Assembly: GCA_035560005.1 (NCBI GenBank) | Contig: DATMAN010000027.1 | Location: forward strand, 1-64,000 | Source: Burkholderiales bacterium | Lineage (GTDB): Bacteria; Pseudomonadota; Gammaproteobacteria; Burkholderiales; Eutrophovitaceae | DNA: 64,000 bases | Reading direction: 5' to 3' | In this document: one piece after another, positions 41,065-49,528 of the stretch | Position numbering within the stretch: the first letter of the stretch is position 1 | How the letters are laid out: the number at the start of each line of letters is the position of its first letter | Translations under genes and position numbers: made by a program | Notes under the pieces: model-generated | Seen by the model: the letters and a program-made list of their open reading frames with translations, nothing else | Told to the model about the DNA's origin: nothing | Databases searched by the model: none

Positions 41065-42285
41065 TCAACGGTGATCATACTTGCGCAGTTCGAGCTTGGC
41101 GATCTGATTGCGGTGCACCTCATCCGGACCATCGGCCAAGCGCAGGGTGCGATTCCAGGCCCACATCCAGGCAACGGGGAAATCGTCGCTCACCCCACCG
41201 CCGCCATGCGCCTGGATCGCCCAGTCGATGATCTGCTGGGCCATGTTCGGCGCGAGCACCTTGATCATCGCGATCTCGGCCCGCGCCTCCTTGTTGCCGA
41301 CGGTATCCATCATGTAGGCGGCCTTGAGCACCAGCAGCCGCGCCTGCTCGATCATGATCCGCGCCTCGGCGATGCGCTCGTGCCAGATTGTCTGTTCGGC
41401 CACCGGTTTGCCAAATGCGACGCGCGTCTTCAGTCGCCTGCACATCAGTTCCAGCGCCCGCTCCGCCTGGCCGATGATGCGCATGCAGTGATGGATGCGC
41501 CCCGGTCCCAGCCGCCCCTGGGCAATCTCGAACCCGCGCCCTTCGCCCAGCAGCAGGTTGGTCGCCGGTACGCGCGCGTCCTGCAGCAGCACTTCCATGT
41601 GGCCGTGCGGCGCGTCGTCGTAGCCGAACACAGACAGGTGTCGCGTGATAGTGACGCCCCTGGTGTCTCGCGGGACGAGAATCATCGACTGCTGCATGTG
41701 CCGTTCGGGATGGTCCGGATTGGTCTTGCCCATCAGGATGAAGATCCTGCAACGCGGGTCGCCCGCGCCCGAGGACCACCACTTGCGGCCATTGATGACG
41801 TACTCGTCGCCCTTGCGCTCGATACGGCACTGGATGTTGGTCGCGTCGGATGAGGCGACGTCCGGCTCGGTCATGAGGAACGCCGAGCGGATCCTGCCGT
41901 CAAGCAGCGGCTCGAGCCATTGCTTCTGCTGCTCGGGCGACCCGTAGCGCAGCAGCACCTCCATGTTGCCGGTGTCCGGTGCCGAACAGTTGAACACCTC
42001 CGGCGCCCAGCTCACGCGGCCCATGATCTCGCATAACGGCGCATACTCCAGGTTGGTCAGCGCCCCGCCGTGCTCCTTCGGTCGCCACAGGTTCCACAAG
42101 CCGGCGGCGCGCGCCTTGGACTTGAGTTCCTCGATGACCCGGGTCGGAATCCAGGGGTCACCGCGCTTGCGGTTGTCATCGACTTCCGCAAAGAAGCGAT
42201 TTTCGTTGGGATAAACGTGAGTCTCCATGAACTCGGCGACGCGCGCCTGCAATTGCTTGACCTTCGGCGAAAAGTCGAAATCCAT
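41065..42285 (-). CDS. Acyl-CoA dehydrogenase (ACAD10/11-like)
   Basis: 406-aa FAD acyl-CoA dehydrogenase of the bacterial branch related to human ACAD10/ACAD11. N terminus [20 protein letters not shown]; substrate/FAD loop [33 protein letters not shown]; and the C-terminal [20 protein letters not shown], where the Asp/Glu of DGPDEVH replaces the classical catalytic position. ACAD10/11 members act on 4-hydroxyacyl or branched substrates, so a non-standard acyl chain is possible. Last gene of the MaoC-thioesterase-dehydrogenase operon. Confidence 0.88.
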   Translation of the reverse strand: MDFDFSPKVKQLQARVAEFMETHVYPNENRFFAEVDDNRKRGDPWIPTRVIEELKSKARAAGLWNLWRPKEHGGALTNLEYAPLCEIMGRVSWAPEVFNCSAPDTGNMEVLLRYGSPEQQKQWLEPLLDGRIRSAFLMTEPDVASSDATNIQCRIERKGDEYVINGRKWWSSGAGDPRCRIFILMGKTNPDHPERHMQQSMILVPRDTRGVTITRHLSVFGYDDAPHGHMEVLLQDARVPATNLLLGEGRGFEIAQGRLGPGRIHHCMRIIGQAERALELMCRRLKTRVAFGKPVAEQTIWHERIAEARIMIEQARLLVLKAAYMMDTVGNKEARAEIAMIKVLAPNMAQQIIDWAIQAHGGGGVSDDFPVAWMWAWNRTLRLADGPDEVHRNQIAKLELRKYDHR

Positions 42286-42353
42286 TGCTCGGTTTCCTTC
42301 GTTGAAGGGAACTCCTACTGGACCGCCACCTGTGGCGGCAAAGCTGAGCGATT

Positions 42354-42821
42354 CTACCGCGACGCTCCCATCACTCCGCCACCGGTCTCGAGCGGCGGCG
42401 TCTGCTCGTAGCGGCGGATGGCCGCCTTGAGAAAATCAGGCACGGGCCTGGCGCGCCGCGCCGACGGATCGGCGCTCACGTAGACCAGCCCACCACTGAC
42501 TAGCAACAGGTCTCCCCGATAGATCTCGAGCGCGAACTCCAGGCTGGTGTGGCCGATCCTGGGCACTCGCACGCAGACGTCGAGCTCGTCGTCGTATTGG
42601 GCTGGCGAGTGGAATTCGATCTGCGCCGTTCTGGCGTACAGATCCAGGCCTGCGGCAAGCAGGTCCTCCATGGGATACGGGTGGCCGAGGGCGCGATAGT
42701 ATTCGGTCACTCCGACATCGAAGTAGGTGAGGTAGTGCCCGTTGAAAACGATGCCCTGCCTGTCCACCTCCGCCCAGCGCACGCGCAGGCGATGCGCGAA
42801 GCGGAATTGCGATCTCGCCAC
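42354..42821 (-). CDS. Hotdog-fold acyl-CoA thioesterase (YbgC/4HBT type)
   Basis: 155-aa hotdog thioesterase. The 4HBT motif [31 protein letters not shown] has the catalytic Asp in the VDRQG segment, typical of YbgC and 4-hydroxybenzoyl-CoA thioesterases. The start is set at GTG 42821 ([12 protein letters not shown]) because GAGGAGGTCAGC lies just before it; an upstream ATG at 42908 overlaps the preceding gene and adds Pro/Arg-rich residues. It probably releases CoA from products of the flanking MaoC and dehydrogenase. Confidence 0.85.
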   Translation of the reverse strand: MARSQFRFAHRLRVRWAEVDRQGIVFNGHYLTYFDVGVTEYYRALGHPYPMEDLLAAGLDLYARTAQIEFHSPAQYDDELDVCVRVPRIGHTSLEFALEIYRGDLLLVSGGLVYVSADPSARRARPVPDFLKAAIRRYEQTPPLETGGGVMGASR

Positions 42822-42883
42822 GCTGACCTCCTCGAATCCGGTCCAAAACTCCGAATCTTGCGGAAGTTCGGCACGCGCCCGTC

Positions 42884-43345
42884 TCAGGTGTAACGGCGTG
42901 TGACCCACTCCGCAACCAGCACCGGCTTGGCGGTGCCTTCACGCTCCACCTTTACGTCCCAGGTGATCTGGGCACCGCCCTCGATGTGCTCCAGCTCCTT
43001 CACGGCGAAGCGCGCGCGCAGCCTCGATCCCACGGGGACTGGCGCCGTGAAGCGCAGCCGGTTGAGCCCGTAGTTCACGCCCAGCTTCGAGCCGCCGAAG
43101 ATCACCGCATCGTTTAGAAAGCGCGACAGCAGAGACAAGGTTAAAAACCCGTGCGCGATCGTCGTCCCGAAGGGCGATTCGCGCTTCGCCCGTGCCGCAT
43201 CGACGTGAATCCACTGATGGTCCCCGGTGGCCTCGGCGAACTTGTCGATCATCTGCTGTGTCACCTCGACCCAGTCGCTCACCGCCAGTTGCGCCCCTAC
43301 CGACTGCTCGAGCTGTTCCAGGCTGCTGAGTTCCACTCGCGGCAT
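42884..43345 (-). CDS. MaoC-family (R)-enoyl-CoA hydratase
   Basis: 153-aa single-hotdog hydratase. The hydratase-2 catalytic motif is present as DKFAEATGDHQWIHVDAARA (Asp and His of the D-x4-H dyad) followed by PFGTTIAHGFLTLSLLSRF. The ATG at 43345 (MPRVELSSLEQL) is preferred over a TTG at 43360. First gene of a leftward three-gene operon with a thioesterase and an acyl-CoA dehydrogenase, so it likely hydrates a 2-enoyl-CoA made by the latter. It diverges from gnd across a 167-bp gap. Confidence 0.9.
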   Translation of the reverse strand: MPRVELSSLEQLEQSVGAQLAVSDWVEVTQQMIDKFAEATGDHQWIHVDAARAKRESPFGTTIAHGFLTLSLLSRFLNDAVIFGGSKLGVNYGLNRLRFTAPVPVGSRLRARFAVKELEHIEGGAQITWDVKVEREGTAKPVLVAEWVTRRYT

Positions 43346-43512
43346 CGCGCGCTCCGTCAAGAACGGTCCCGACCGCGATTGTAATCACCGGCCCGCGGCT
43401 GCACCCAGCGCGATGCGGCGCGAACCCGCGCAACCGCGCTGCGGCTCCCGCTCCGTTTGTCTGCCGCGGCCGCCTCGCGGACAATTGAGTCCCTTGGCGC
43501 GGGAGGAACCGA

Positions 43513-44430
43513 ATGCAGATCGGAATGATCGGTCTAGGCCGGATGGGAGCAAACATGGCGCGGCGCCTGGCCCGTCGCGCAGTCGAAGTGGCCGCCTACG
43601 ACATGAGCCCGGTGGCCCGTAGCGCCATCGAGCGCCAGGCGGCCGTCACCACCCATCCGGATCTACGGGCTCTGGTCGGCTCGCTTGCCACGCCGCGCGT
43701 GCTCTGGCTCATGCTGCCCGCCGGAGATCCGACCGAGCGTGTGCTCGAAGAACTGGCCACGCTGTGTGCGCCCGGGGACGCGCTCGTCGACGGCGGCAAT
43801 GCCCATTACAAGGATTCCATGCGCCGGCACCGCTGGCTCGCGGGGCGGGGTGTGCGCTTCATCGACGCCGGAGTCTCCGGGGGGATATGGGGCCTGGAGA
43901 AGGGTTATGCCCTCATGCTGGGCGGAAGCCGCGACGCGGTCGCGCTGATCGAGCCGTTCGTGAAGCTCCTCGCCCCGACACCCGACGCCGGCTGGGTGCA
44001 CTGCGGGCCAGCGGGTGCCGGTCACTTCGCGAAGATGATCCACAACGGCATCGAATACGCGATGATGCAGGCATACGCCGAAGGCCTGTCGATCCTCAAG
44101 GCGAAGACCGAGTTCGATTTTGACCTGGCCGCGCTCGCCGAATGTTGGCGGCACGGCAGCGTCGTGCGCTCCTGGCTGCTCGATCTCATCGTGGATTTTC
44201 TGCGCCGCGAGCCGTCGCTGGAAGCGATCAAACCGGTCGTGGCGGATTCCGGAGAGGGGCGCTGGAGCGCGATCGAGGCCGTCGAGCTCGGGGTGCCCGC
44301 GCCGGTCATGAGTCTGGCGTTGATGGCGCGCTTCACGAGCCAAGGTAAAGGCGACTACGCCGCGCGGCTGCTCGCGATGATGCGCGCCGGCTTCGGCGGT
44401 CACACGATCCAGCACGCGCGCGACGAATGA
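43513..44430 (+). CDS. gnd: 6-phosphogluconate dehydrogenase, short (NAD-type, GndA-like)
   Basis: Oxidative decarboxylation of 6-phosphogluconate to ribulose 5-phosphate. The 305-aa length is that of the short bacterial class rather than the 470-aa enzyme. It has the Rossmann motif IGLGRMGANMARRL at 6-19, DGGNAHYKDSMRR, FIDAGVSGGIWGLEKGYALMLGG, and the catalytic Lys-Asn in GAGHFAKMIHNGIEYAMMQAYAEG. Overlaps gntK by 4 bp (ATGA), so gluconate phosphorylation and oxidation are coupled. An NAD preference is usual for this class but not proven here. Confidence 0.94.
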   Translation: MQIGMIGLGRMGANMARRLARRAVEVAAYDMSPVARSAIERQAAVTTHPDLRALVGSLATPRVLWLMLPAGDPTERVLEELATLCAPGDALVDGGNAHYKDSMRRHRWLAGRGVRFIDAGVSGGIWGLEKGYALMLGGSRDAVALIEPFVKLLAPTPDAGWVHCGPAGAGHFAKMIHNGIEYAMMQAYAEGLSILKAKTEFDFDLAALAECWRHGSVVRSWLLDLIVDFLRREPSLEAIKPVVADSGEGRWSAIEAVELGVPAPVMSLALMARFTSQGKGDYAARLLAMMRAGFGGHTIQHARDE

Positions 44431-44924
44431 TCGTGGTGCTCATGGGCGTGGCCGGCTGCGGCAAGACCACCCTGGGGAAGTTGTTGTCTGCGCGGATTGG
44501 CTGGCCGTTCTTCGACGCCGACGACTATCACCCGGCGGCCAACATCGAAAAGATGCGCAGCGCGATTGCGCTCACCGATGAAGACCGCCGGCCCTGGCTC
44601 GATCGCCTGAACGCGCTCCTAGCCGAACAGCAGGCCGCGAGGCGCGACGTGCTGCTCGGATGCTCGGCCCTCAAGCAGAAATACCGCGACCGCCTGGCCG
44701 CAGGCTTGACCGACGTGCGCTGGGTGCATCTGAAGGGCGACTTCGGCCTGATCGAAGCGCGCCTGAAGGCGCGCAAAGGACACTACATGCCGCCGACGCT
44801 GCTTGCTTCCCAGTTCGCCGCGCTCGAGGAACCGGTCGAAGCGATCGTGCTGGACGTCGCTGCCTCCCCCGAGGAACTCATGCGTCAACTGCTTGGTCGG
44901 CTGGGCCTGCGTCAGCCTTTGTAG
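44427..44924 (+). CDS. gntK: Gluconokinase
   Basis: Phosphorylates D-gluconate to 6-phosphogluconate, the substrate of the upstream gnd. The 165-aa P-loop kinase has MGVAGCGKTTLGKLLSARIGWPF at the N terminus, DADDYHPAANIEKMRSAIALTDEDRRPWL, CSALKQKYRDRL, and HYMPPTLLASQFAALEEP, all hallmarks of the GntK family. Its 3' end overlaps the convergent aldolase gene by 13 bp. No gluconate transporter is in the window. Confidence 0.95.
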   Translation: MIVVLMGVAGCGKTTLGKLLSARIGWPFFDADDYHPAANIEKMRSAIALTDEDRRPWLDRLNALLAEQQAARRDVLLGCSALKQKYRDRLAAGLTDVRWVHLKGDFGLIEARLKARKGHYMPPTLLASQFAALEEPVEAIVLDVAASPEELMRQLLGRLGLRQPL

Positions 44925-45676
44925 GTCCTGACCACGGCCTCGGTGGCACGGGCGAGAAGGAACTGGTCGCTGGTGACTGCGACAAAAAGGGCTCCCTGCT
45001 CGATCCACTTCCTGGCATCCGCCTCCACGAAGGACAGGATTCCCGGCGCTTTGCCGGTCGCCAGGATTCGCCTGATCGCGTCGGCCATCGCCGCTTGCAC
45101 CTCGGCGTGGCCCGGGTTGCCGAGGTGACCGAAATCGGCCGCGAGATCCTGCGGCCCGATGAATATCCCGTCCACCCCGTCGATCGCGGCGATGGCTTCG
45201 ATCTGGGACAGCGCCGATCGCGTTTCCACCTGCAGGATCAAGCAGATTTCCTCGTCGGCATGCTTGAAGTAGTCGCGGACCCGCCCGAAGCGGTTGGCGC
45301 GCGAGTTGGCCGACACGCCACGCACGCCTCGCGGAGGATAGCGCACCGCCGCGACCGCCCGTTTGGCTTCCTCGGCGTTCTGCACGTAAGGCAACAGGAG
45401 CGATTGCACGCCCAGATCGAGCAGCCGCTTGATCAGCACGGTGTCGTTCCAGTAGGCGCGCACCAGCGTCGAGACCGGGTAGGGGGCGATCGCGTGCAAC
45501 TGGTGATGCACCTGCGGCAAGTCGTTGGGTGCGTGCTCGGTATCGATCAGGATCCAGTCGAAGCCCGCCGACGCGCAGATCTCGGCGCAGGCGTGGCTCG
45601 CCAGGCTCAGCCAACATCCCACCTGCACGCGTTTGTCCCGCAAGGCGCGCTTGAGCTGATTGAGCGGCATGTCCAT
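44912..45676 (-). CDS. HpcH/HpaI-family aldolase
   Basis: 254-aa class II pyruvate aldolase. It has GFDWILIDTEHAPNDLPQVHHQL, where the Glu-His of TEH is catalytic, LLPYVQNAEEAKRAVAAVRYPPRGVRG, the metal ligand Glu in ILQVETRSAL, and IDGVDGIFIGPQDLAADFGHLG with the metal-binding Asp. Members cleave 2-keto-3-deoxy-glucarate, 4-hydroxy-2-oxoheptanedioate or similar compounds to pyruvate or tartronate semialdehyde plus an aldehyde; the exact substrate is not readable. Divergent from the next DapA-like aldolase over 97 bp. Confidence 0.9.
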   Translation of the reverse strand: MDMPLNQLKRALRDKRVQVGCWLSLASHACAEICASAGFDWILIDTEHAPNDLPQVHHQLHAIAPYPVSTLVRAYWNDTVLIKRLLDLGVQSLLLPYVQNAEEAKRAVAAVRYPPRGVRGVSANSRANRFGRVRDYFKHADEEICLILQVETRSALSQIEAIAAIDGVDGIFIGPQDLAADFGHLGNPGHAEVQAAMADAIRRILATGKAPGILSFVEADARKWIEQGALFVAVTSDQFLLARATEAVVRTYKG

Positions 45677-45773
45677 GCAGCGTGGCTCCCTTTTTCGGCC
45701 AACAAGCCCGCGATTCTACCGACTCCGCTATGATCCGCGCCGTGCGCCGGACTTTTCACTTTCACCCGCGATC

Positions 45774-46682
45774 ATGAAGCTCGAAGGCGTCTTTCCGATC
45801 CTGCCCACACCGTTTCACGACGACGAGACGTTCGACCGCGAATCGATGACCGCGGTCGTGCGCTTCATGCGTGAGCTCGGCGTGGACGGCATCACCGTCC
45901 TCGGCGTGCTGGGCGAAGCCAGCCGTTTGAGCGATGGCGAGCGCGAGCTGGTGATTCGCACCGCCGTGCAGGCCGCCGACGGGCTGCCGGTCATCGTCGG
46001 AGCCAGCGCCGGCGCGACGTACACCGCCCGCGAATTGGCAAAGATGGCGCAATGCTCCGGTGCCTGCGCCGTGATGGTGACGCCGCACGCAGAAGCGGTT
46101 CCCAGCGACGAGCGCATCGTGGAGTATTACCGCGGCATCGCGGACGCGATCTCGATTCCCATCGTCCTGCAGGATCATCCGGCTTCAACCCAGGTCCACA
46201 TGAGCGCGGCGCTGATCGCGCGCATCACGGCCGAGGTCCCGGCGATCGCCGGCATCAAGGAGGAGGCCGTTCCAACGGCACCCAAGATCCGCCAGCTGCG
46301 CGGCCTTCTCAAGCGGCCGCTGAAAATTCTCACCGGGCTGGGAGGGCTCTACGCGCTGTTCGACCTGGAAGCGGGATCGGATGGCTTCAACACCGGTTTC
46401 GCCTTCCCGGAGGCGCTGATGGCCATGCACCGCGCCTCCAGGGCGCAGGACTGGGTGCGTGTGCGTTCGATCTACCGGCGTTTTCTGCCGCTCATCGTCT
46501 TCGAGCAACAACCGGGAGTGGCGATCCGCAAGGAAGTCTTCCGTCTGCGCGGCCTGATCAAGACCGGGCGCGTGCGGCACCCCGGCGCCGGCATCTCGCC
46601 GGAGACCTCGGCTCAGTTGCGCGCGCTGCTCGACGAAACCTTGCCCGGTGTCGACCTCGCACGCCCGATCACGGTTGAATAG
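45774..46682 (+). CDS. Dihydrodipicolinate synthase/N-acetylneuraminate lyase family protein
   Basis: 302-aa class I (Schiff-base) aldolase of the DapA/NanA superfamily. The Schiff-base Lys is Lys162 in IAGIKEEA and the 2-oxo-acid loop is VLGEASRLSDGER near 46. The DapA/NanA catalytic Tyr, normally in a YN-x-P segment, is replaced: the equivalent strand reads VLQDHPASTQ (131-140). It is therefore not lysine-biosynthetic DapA. A role in sugar-acid or hydroxyproline-type catabolism is possible. Start at ATG 45774 rather than the longer reading from 45660. Confidence 0.82.
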   Translation: MKLEGVFPILPTPFHDDETFDRESMTAVVRFMRELGVDGITVLGVLGEASRLSDGERELVIRTAVQAADGLPVIVGASAGATYTARELAKMAQCSGACAVMVTPHAEAVPSDERIVEYYRGIADAISIPIVLQDHPASTQVHMSAALIARITAEVPAIAGIKEEAVPTAPKIRQLRGLLKRPLKILTGLGGLYALFDLEAGSDGFNTGFAFPEALMAMHRASRAQDWVRVRSIYRRFLPLIVFEQQPGVAIRKEVFRLRGLIKTGRVRHPGAGISPETSAQLRALLDETLPGVDLARPITVE

Positions 46683-46689
46683 GCGGACT

Positions 46690-46995
46690 TCAGAAGCTGT
46701 CCAGCTCGGCGGTGCGCTCCTCGTAGGCGCGCAGCAGACAAGGCACGTCGTTGCACACATCGCGCACGTTGGCCTTCCAGTGGCGCTGGGTCGCGAGCAG
46801 CTTCTCCAGGCCCACCCCGCGCCGTAACGCTTCGCGAAATGCTCGTGCCATACGCTCGTCGGCGGCGGCCAGCCGGTCGTTGGAGCACACCAGCCGGTCA
46901 GGGTTGTTCGCCGGCTTGCTGCAGTCGATGACGGCCTGCGCGCAGAGCGCAGCCATCGCCACGGCGGCAGTGAAAACAAGCGGCATGATGCGCAT
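46690..46995 (-). CDS. LprI/DUF1311-family periplasmic protein
   Basis: 101 aa. A signal peptide (about 1-20) is followed by a small helical domain with four Cys (DCSKPANNPDRLVCSNDRLAAADERM, then VRDVCNDVPCLLRAYEER). The C-S-K/x-x-x-x-x-E/DR-L-V/I-C-x-x-x-x-L-A-x-x-D pattern is that of the DUF1311 family containing the mycobacterial lysozyme inhibitor LprI. Start ATG 46995 with a GGAGGG site upstream. Role in this organism unknown. Confidence 0.8.
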   Translation of the reverse strand: MRIMPLVFTAAVAMAALCAQAVIDCSKPANNPDRLVCSNDRLAAADERMARAFREALRRGVGLEKLLATQRHWKANVRDVCNDVPCLLRAYEERTAELDSF

Positions 46996-47020
46996 CTGCG
47001 CGATCGCCCTCCGGCTCACT

Positions 47021-47797
47021 TCAATACTCTCGAATCGCGACCGCGCCCACGCCCCAGTCCGGGCTGCCGTCCGAAAGCCCCTGCACGACGTAGCCCTGTA
47101 CCCGCCAGTAGCGATCCCTGCGATAACCGACGAACCCCAAGAGCTCCCGCTGGGGCTCGCCGCCCGCGATCACCCGCTGCCGGAAGTCGAAGCTGGCGCC
47201 AATGCTCACCGCCTCGTCGATCTGATACACCGCGCCGAACGATCCGTAAAATACGTTGCGCAGCGTCACGCCTGGAGGATCGCCGAGGATGGTGTAGCCA
47301 AGGGTGAGCAGACCGGTCGTATCGGGCGCAATCGGTTTGTAGAAATCGACCTGCCCGGCGAGATCCACCTCCCCGGTTCCCAGGCCGCGGCTTTCGCTGG
47401 CGGTGGGCAGCTTGACCTTGCCGGTCAGATCGATGATGGGCGCCGGGCCGCCACCGGGAGACAGGTTATACGTTGCGGATCCGACGCCATCGCCGATGCC
47501 GGACTCTTCTCGCCGCGCCTTGCCCGTCCGGCCCTGCACGTTGCCCAGCTCCGGGACTACACCGCCAGGACCCTCGATGCTGACCCAGGGGAGCGTGGCG
47601 CGGAAAGTCCACCGGCCCGTGTCGTAGCGGGCGGTGAGCGGAACATAGAGAATCTCGGTCTCCTGCGGGTTGCCGTAATCGCCCTCGCTGTAGTCAAACC
47701 CCAGCGTCCATCCCCATTGTCCGTCCTGCCGCGCAAGCGCCCCGGCCGAACAGGTAATCAAGCAAAGACCCACCAACAAGATGCGTTTCTTGTTCAT
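47021..47797 (-). CDS. Outer-membrane beta-barrel protein (phenol MetA-like transporter family)
   Basis: 258 aa. Signal peptide 1-22 (KRILLVGLCLITCSAGALA), then alternating amphipathic strands rich in Tyr, Gly and Phe, ending in WGVGAVAIREY, an aromatic-terminated strand as needed for BAM recognition (final residue Tyr rather than Phe). WTLGFDYSEGDYGNPQETEILYVPL and GIGDGVGSATYNL are typical of the family annotated as putative MetA-pathway phenol-degradation proteins. Transported substrate unknown. It overlaps no neighbour; the LprI-like gene lies 25 bp downstream on the same strand. Confidence 0.72.
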   Translation of the reverse strand: MNKKRILLVGLCLITCSAGALARQDGQWGWTLGFDYSEGDYGNPQETEILYVPLTARYDTGRWTFRATLPWVSIEGPGGVVPELGNVQGRTGKARREESGIGDGVGSATYNLSPGGGPAPIIDLTGKVKLPTASESRGLGTGEVDLAGQVDFYKPIAPDTTGLLTLGYTILGDPPGVTLRNVFYGSFGAVYQIDEAVSIGASFDFRQRVIAGGEPQRELLGFVGYRRDRYWRVQGYVVQGLSDGSPDWGVGAVAIREY

Positions 47798-47922
47798 TCT
47801 TGACCTCGAAAGCGAAGCGGCAGGCTGATGCCTGCCGCGCTGGGCAATTGTAGCCCGCAACCGCTCTCGCGCTTCCGAGCCTGCTCCCCTGGCCGGTGCA
47901 TCGCCGGGCTGCCATGATGACC

Positions 47923-48555
47923 CTATCGATACAGGCGCTCCGGTCGATCGACTCGCTGGGGCCGGGGCCGATGTTGCGTCCCGATCGAGTGGTCCACGAT
48001 CTCCACATCACGGCGCTGCCACCGCGACGCGATCGCCATCCTGGCCGCCGCGTCCTCCGCGCTGGACAGGCTCACCGCCTCGCCCAGCGGGAAGCCAAGC
48101 GCCTGCGCCACCTCGCTCCACAGCATCCCGCGCGCGCGCAGATTGAGCACGCCAGGCAGCGTCACCCATTCTCCGGCAACGACGACATCCCCGCCGGCCA
48201 TGGCCGCGGCGATCTCCTGCGCATCGGGATCGAATAATCCATGCAGCGTGAGGTTGGTCTGCGCCAGCGAGAGCGCAAGGGACACGTTGCCGTACCCCAG
48301 CGGACCGGTGGCCGGCGCAAAACGAACGACTGACTCGTCGCGTCCGGTGAGGATGATTTCTCCGCCGCTTCGCAGTCCTTCGACCAGAGCGATGGCGTTG
48401 TCCGCCGAACCGGCAAACTCGGCGAACTCCTCGACGATGGCTGAGGGAGCCAGTCTGGCCGCCATGTCACCCTCCTGCGCCGCGTCTTGAGCCCGCAGCC
48501 CGCCGCACAGGATCATTGCAAACCCCACCGAAGCCACGATTACCGATGGACGCAT
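47923..48555 (-). CDS. Secreted protein of unknown function
   Basis: 210 aa. Signal peptide about 1-23 (MRPSVIVASVGFAMILCGGLRAQ). The middle has EIILTGRDESVVRF, a GPLGYGNVSLALSLAQTNL segment, and GVLNLRARGMLWSEVAQALGF, which resembles a short repeat-like region (GYGNV...ALALAQ and L-x-L-R-x-x-GMGW-x-x-IA-x-x-LG) seen in other proteobacterial secreted hypothetical proteins. The C-terminal 45 residues are Arg-rich and uncharacteristic. Start ATG 48555. No function assigned. Confidence 0.6.
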   Translation of the reverse strand: MRPSVIVASVGFAMILCGGLRAQDAAQEGDMAARLAPSAIVEEFAEFAGSADNAIALVEGLRSGGEIILTGRDESVVRFAPATGPLGYGNVSLALSLAQTNLTLHGLFDPDAQEIAAAMAGGDVVVAGEWVTLPGVLNLRARGMLWSEVAQALGFPLGEAVSLSSAEDAAARMAIASRWQRRDVEIVDHSIGTQHRPRPQRVDRPERLYR

Positions 48556-48789
48556 GGTCGCCACCTTGTCGTTCGTGCGTGTCCCCGGGCGGTTTGCACG
48601 ATCCGTACCAGTCTGCTCTGCGGCCGGATTCGGCCGGCGCGCGCGGACCAATAACTCATTGGCGCTTCGAGGATCGGATTCGGGCAGCCGCACATCGTGG
48701 CATGTTCGGCCGTGCGCCGAGCCGCGCGCCGTTCGGGGCCGCTTCCGCGTCCGGGGCGCGTCGCATCGTCGCCGGCCAGCGACGCGCCG

Positions 48790-49527
48790 CTAGGCGATGA
48801 GGCGTTCGCCCGCGAGCTTCGGGACCACCGACAAGCGTCCAAGCTCCGCAGCGAAAAGCACCTCGTGCTCGAGGCCTCGTTCGATCATCATGCGCCCCAC
48901 GCGCGAGCGCAGCAAAGCCGCTTGCGCCGGCTCCGCGCGGAACACCGCGCGAGCGGCGAGCGCCGCGTCGGAAAAAGTGTCCGAATCCGCCTTCAGGCTG
49001 CGCATGAGCAGATCGACCAGATATCCCGCTCCGTAGATATCTTCCAGATTCGGTGTTCCCATAGAGCCGGAACAGATCAGCAGGATGGTCTTGCCGGGAT
49101 GGGCTTCGACCAGCTTGGCGACCAGCGCCTCGCCGTTCAGCAGGGCACCCGCGTAGACGTGCTCGGCTCGCGACGCCTGCCTGAGCGCCACGGTACCGTT
49201 CGTCGTCGAGTAGATCAGCTTGCGCCCTGCCAACGGTTCTCTGGTGAGGGCCAGCGGTGTGGGTGGTGCGAAGCCCGGCAGCGTTACCGCGTACAGCTCG
49301 CCGGCGAGGATATAGCTGTCATCGGCGTGCTTTTGCGCCTCCGCCTTGGCACCCGCCTCGTCGAGTGTCGGGATGACCTCCTGCGATCCGTGGGCGAGTG
49401 CGGTGACGATGGTCGACGTGGCGAAGAGCACATCGAGCACGACGGCGACCTTGCCCTCGAGCCGCTCGTGCTCGAGGTCTTCCTTGCGGAACAGGACGTG
49501 GACTTTGTGGCGAAAGTGCTCGCTCAA
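48790..49527 (-). CDS. ComB-like 2-phosphosulfolactate phosphatase family protein
   Basis: 245 aa. ComB hydrolyses (R)-2-phospho-3-sulfolactate to sulfolactate in coenzyme M synthesis in methanogens; bacterial relatives are of unproven role. Hallmarks are AVVLDVLFATSTIVTALAHG (DVxxATxTIVTA), YSTTNGTVALRQA (S-T-T-N-G-T), LLICSGSMGTPNLEDIYGAGYLVDLL, and a C-terminal LEHEVLFAAELGRLSVVPKL. The start is TTG at 49527, one base after the MaoC stop, so it is coupled to the acyl-CoA operon. That context is odd: no other sulfolactate or CoM gene is adjacent. Confidence 0.82.
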   Translation of the reverse strand: MSEHFRHKVHVLFRKEDLEHERLEGKVAVVLDVLFATSTIVTALAHGSQEVIPTLDEAGAKAEAQKHADDSYILAGELYAVTLPGFAPPTPLALTREPLAGRKLIYSTTNGTVALRQASRAEHVYAGALLNGEALVAKLVEAHPGKTILLICSGSMGTPNLEDIYGAGYLVDLLMRSLKADSDTFSDAALAARAVFRAEPAQAALLRSRVGRMMIERGLEHEVLFAAELGRLSVVPKLAGERLIA

Positions 49528-49528
49528 C

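Noticed and set aside
40859..41068. A 69-codon leftward open frame in the gap before the acyl-CoA dehydrogenase stop
   Set aside because: Arg/Cys/Ser-rich without motif or ribosome site; overlaps the end of a real gene on the same strand.
45774..46682. dapA for lysine biosynthesis
   Set aside because: The catalytic Tyr strand is replaced by VLQDHPAS and the context is sugar-acid catabolism.
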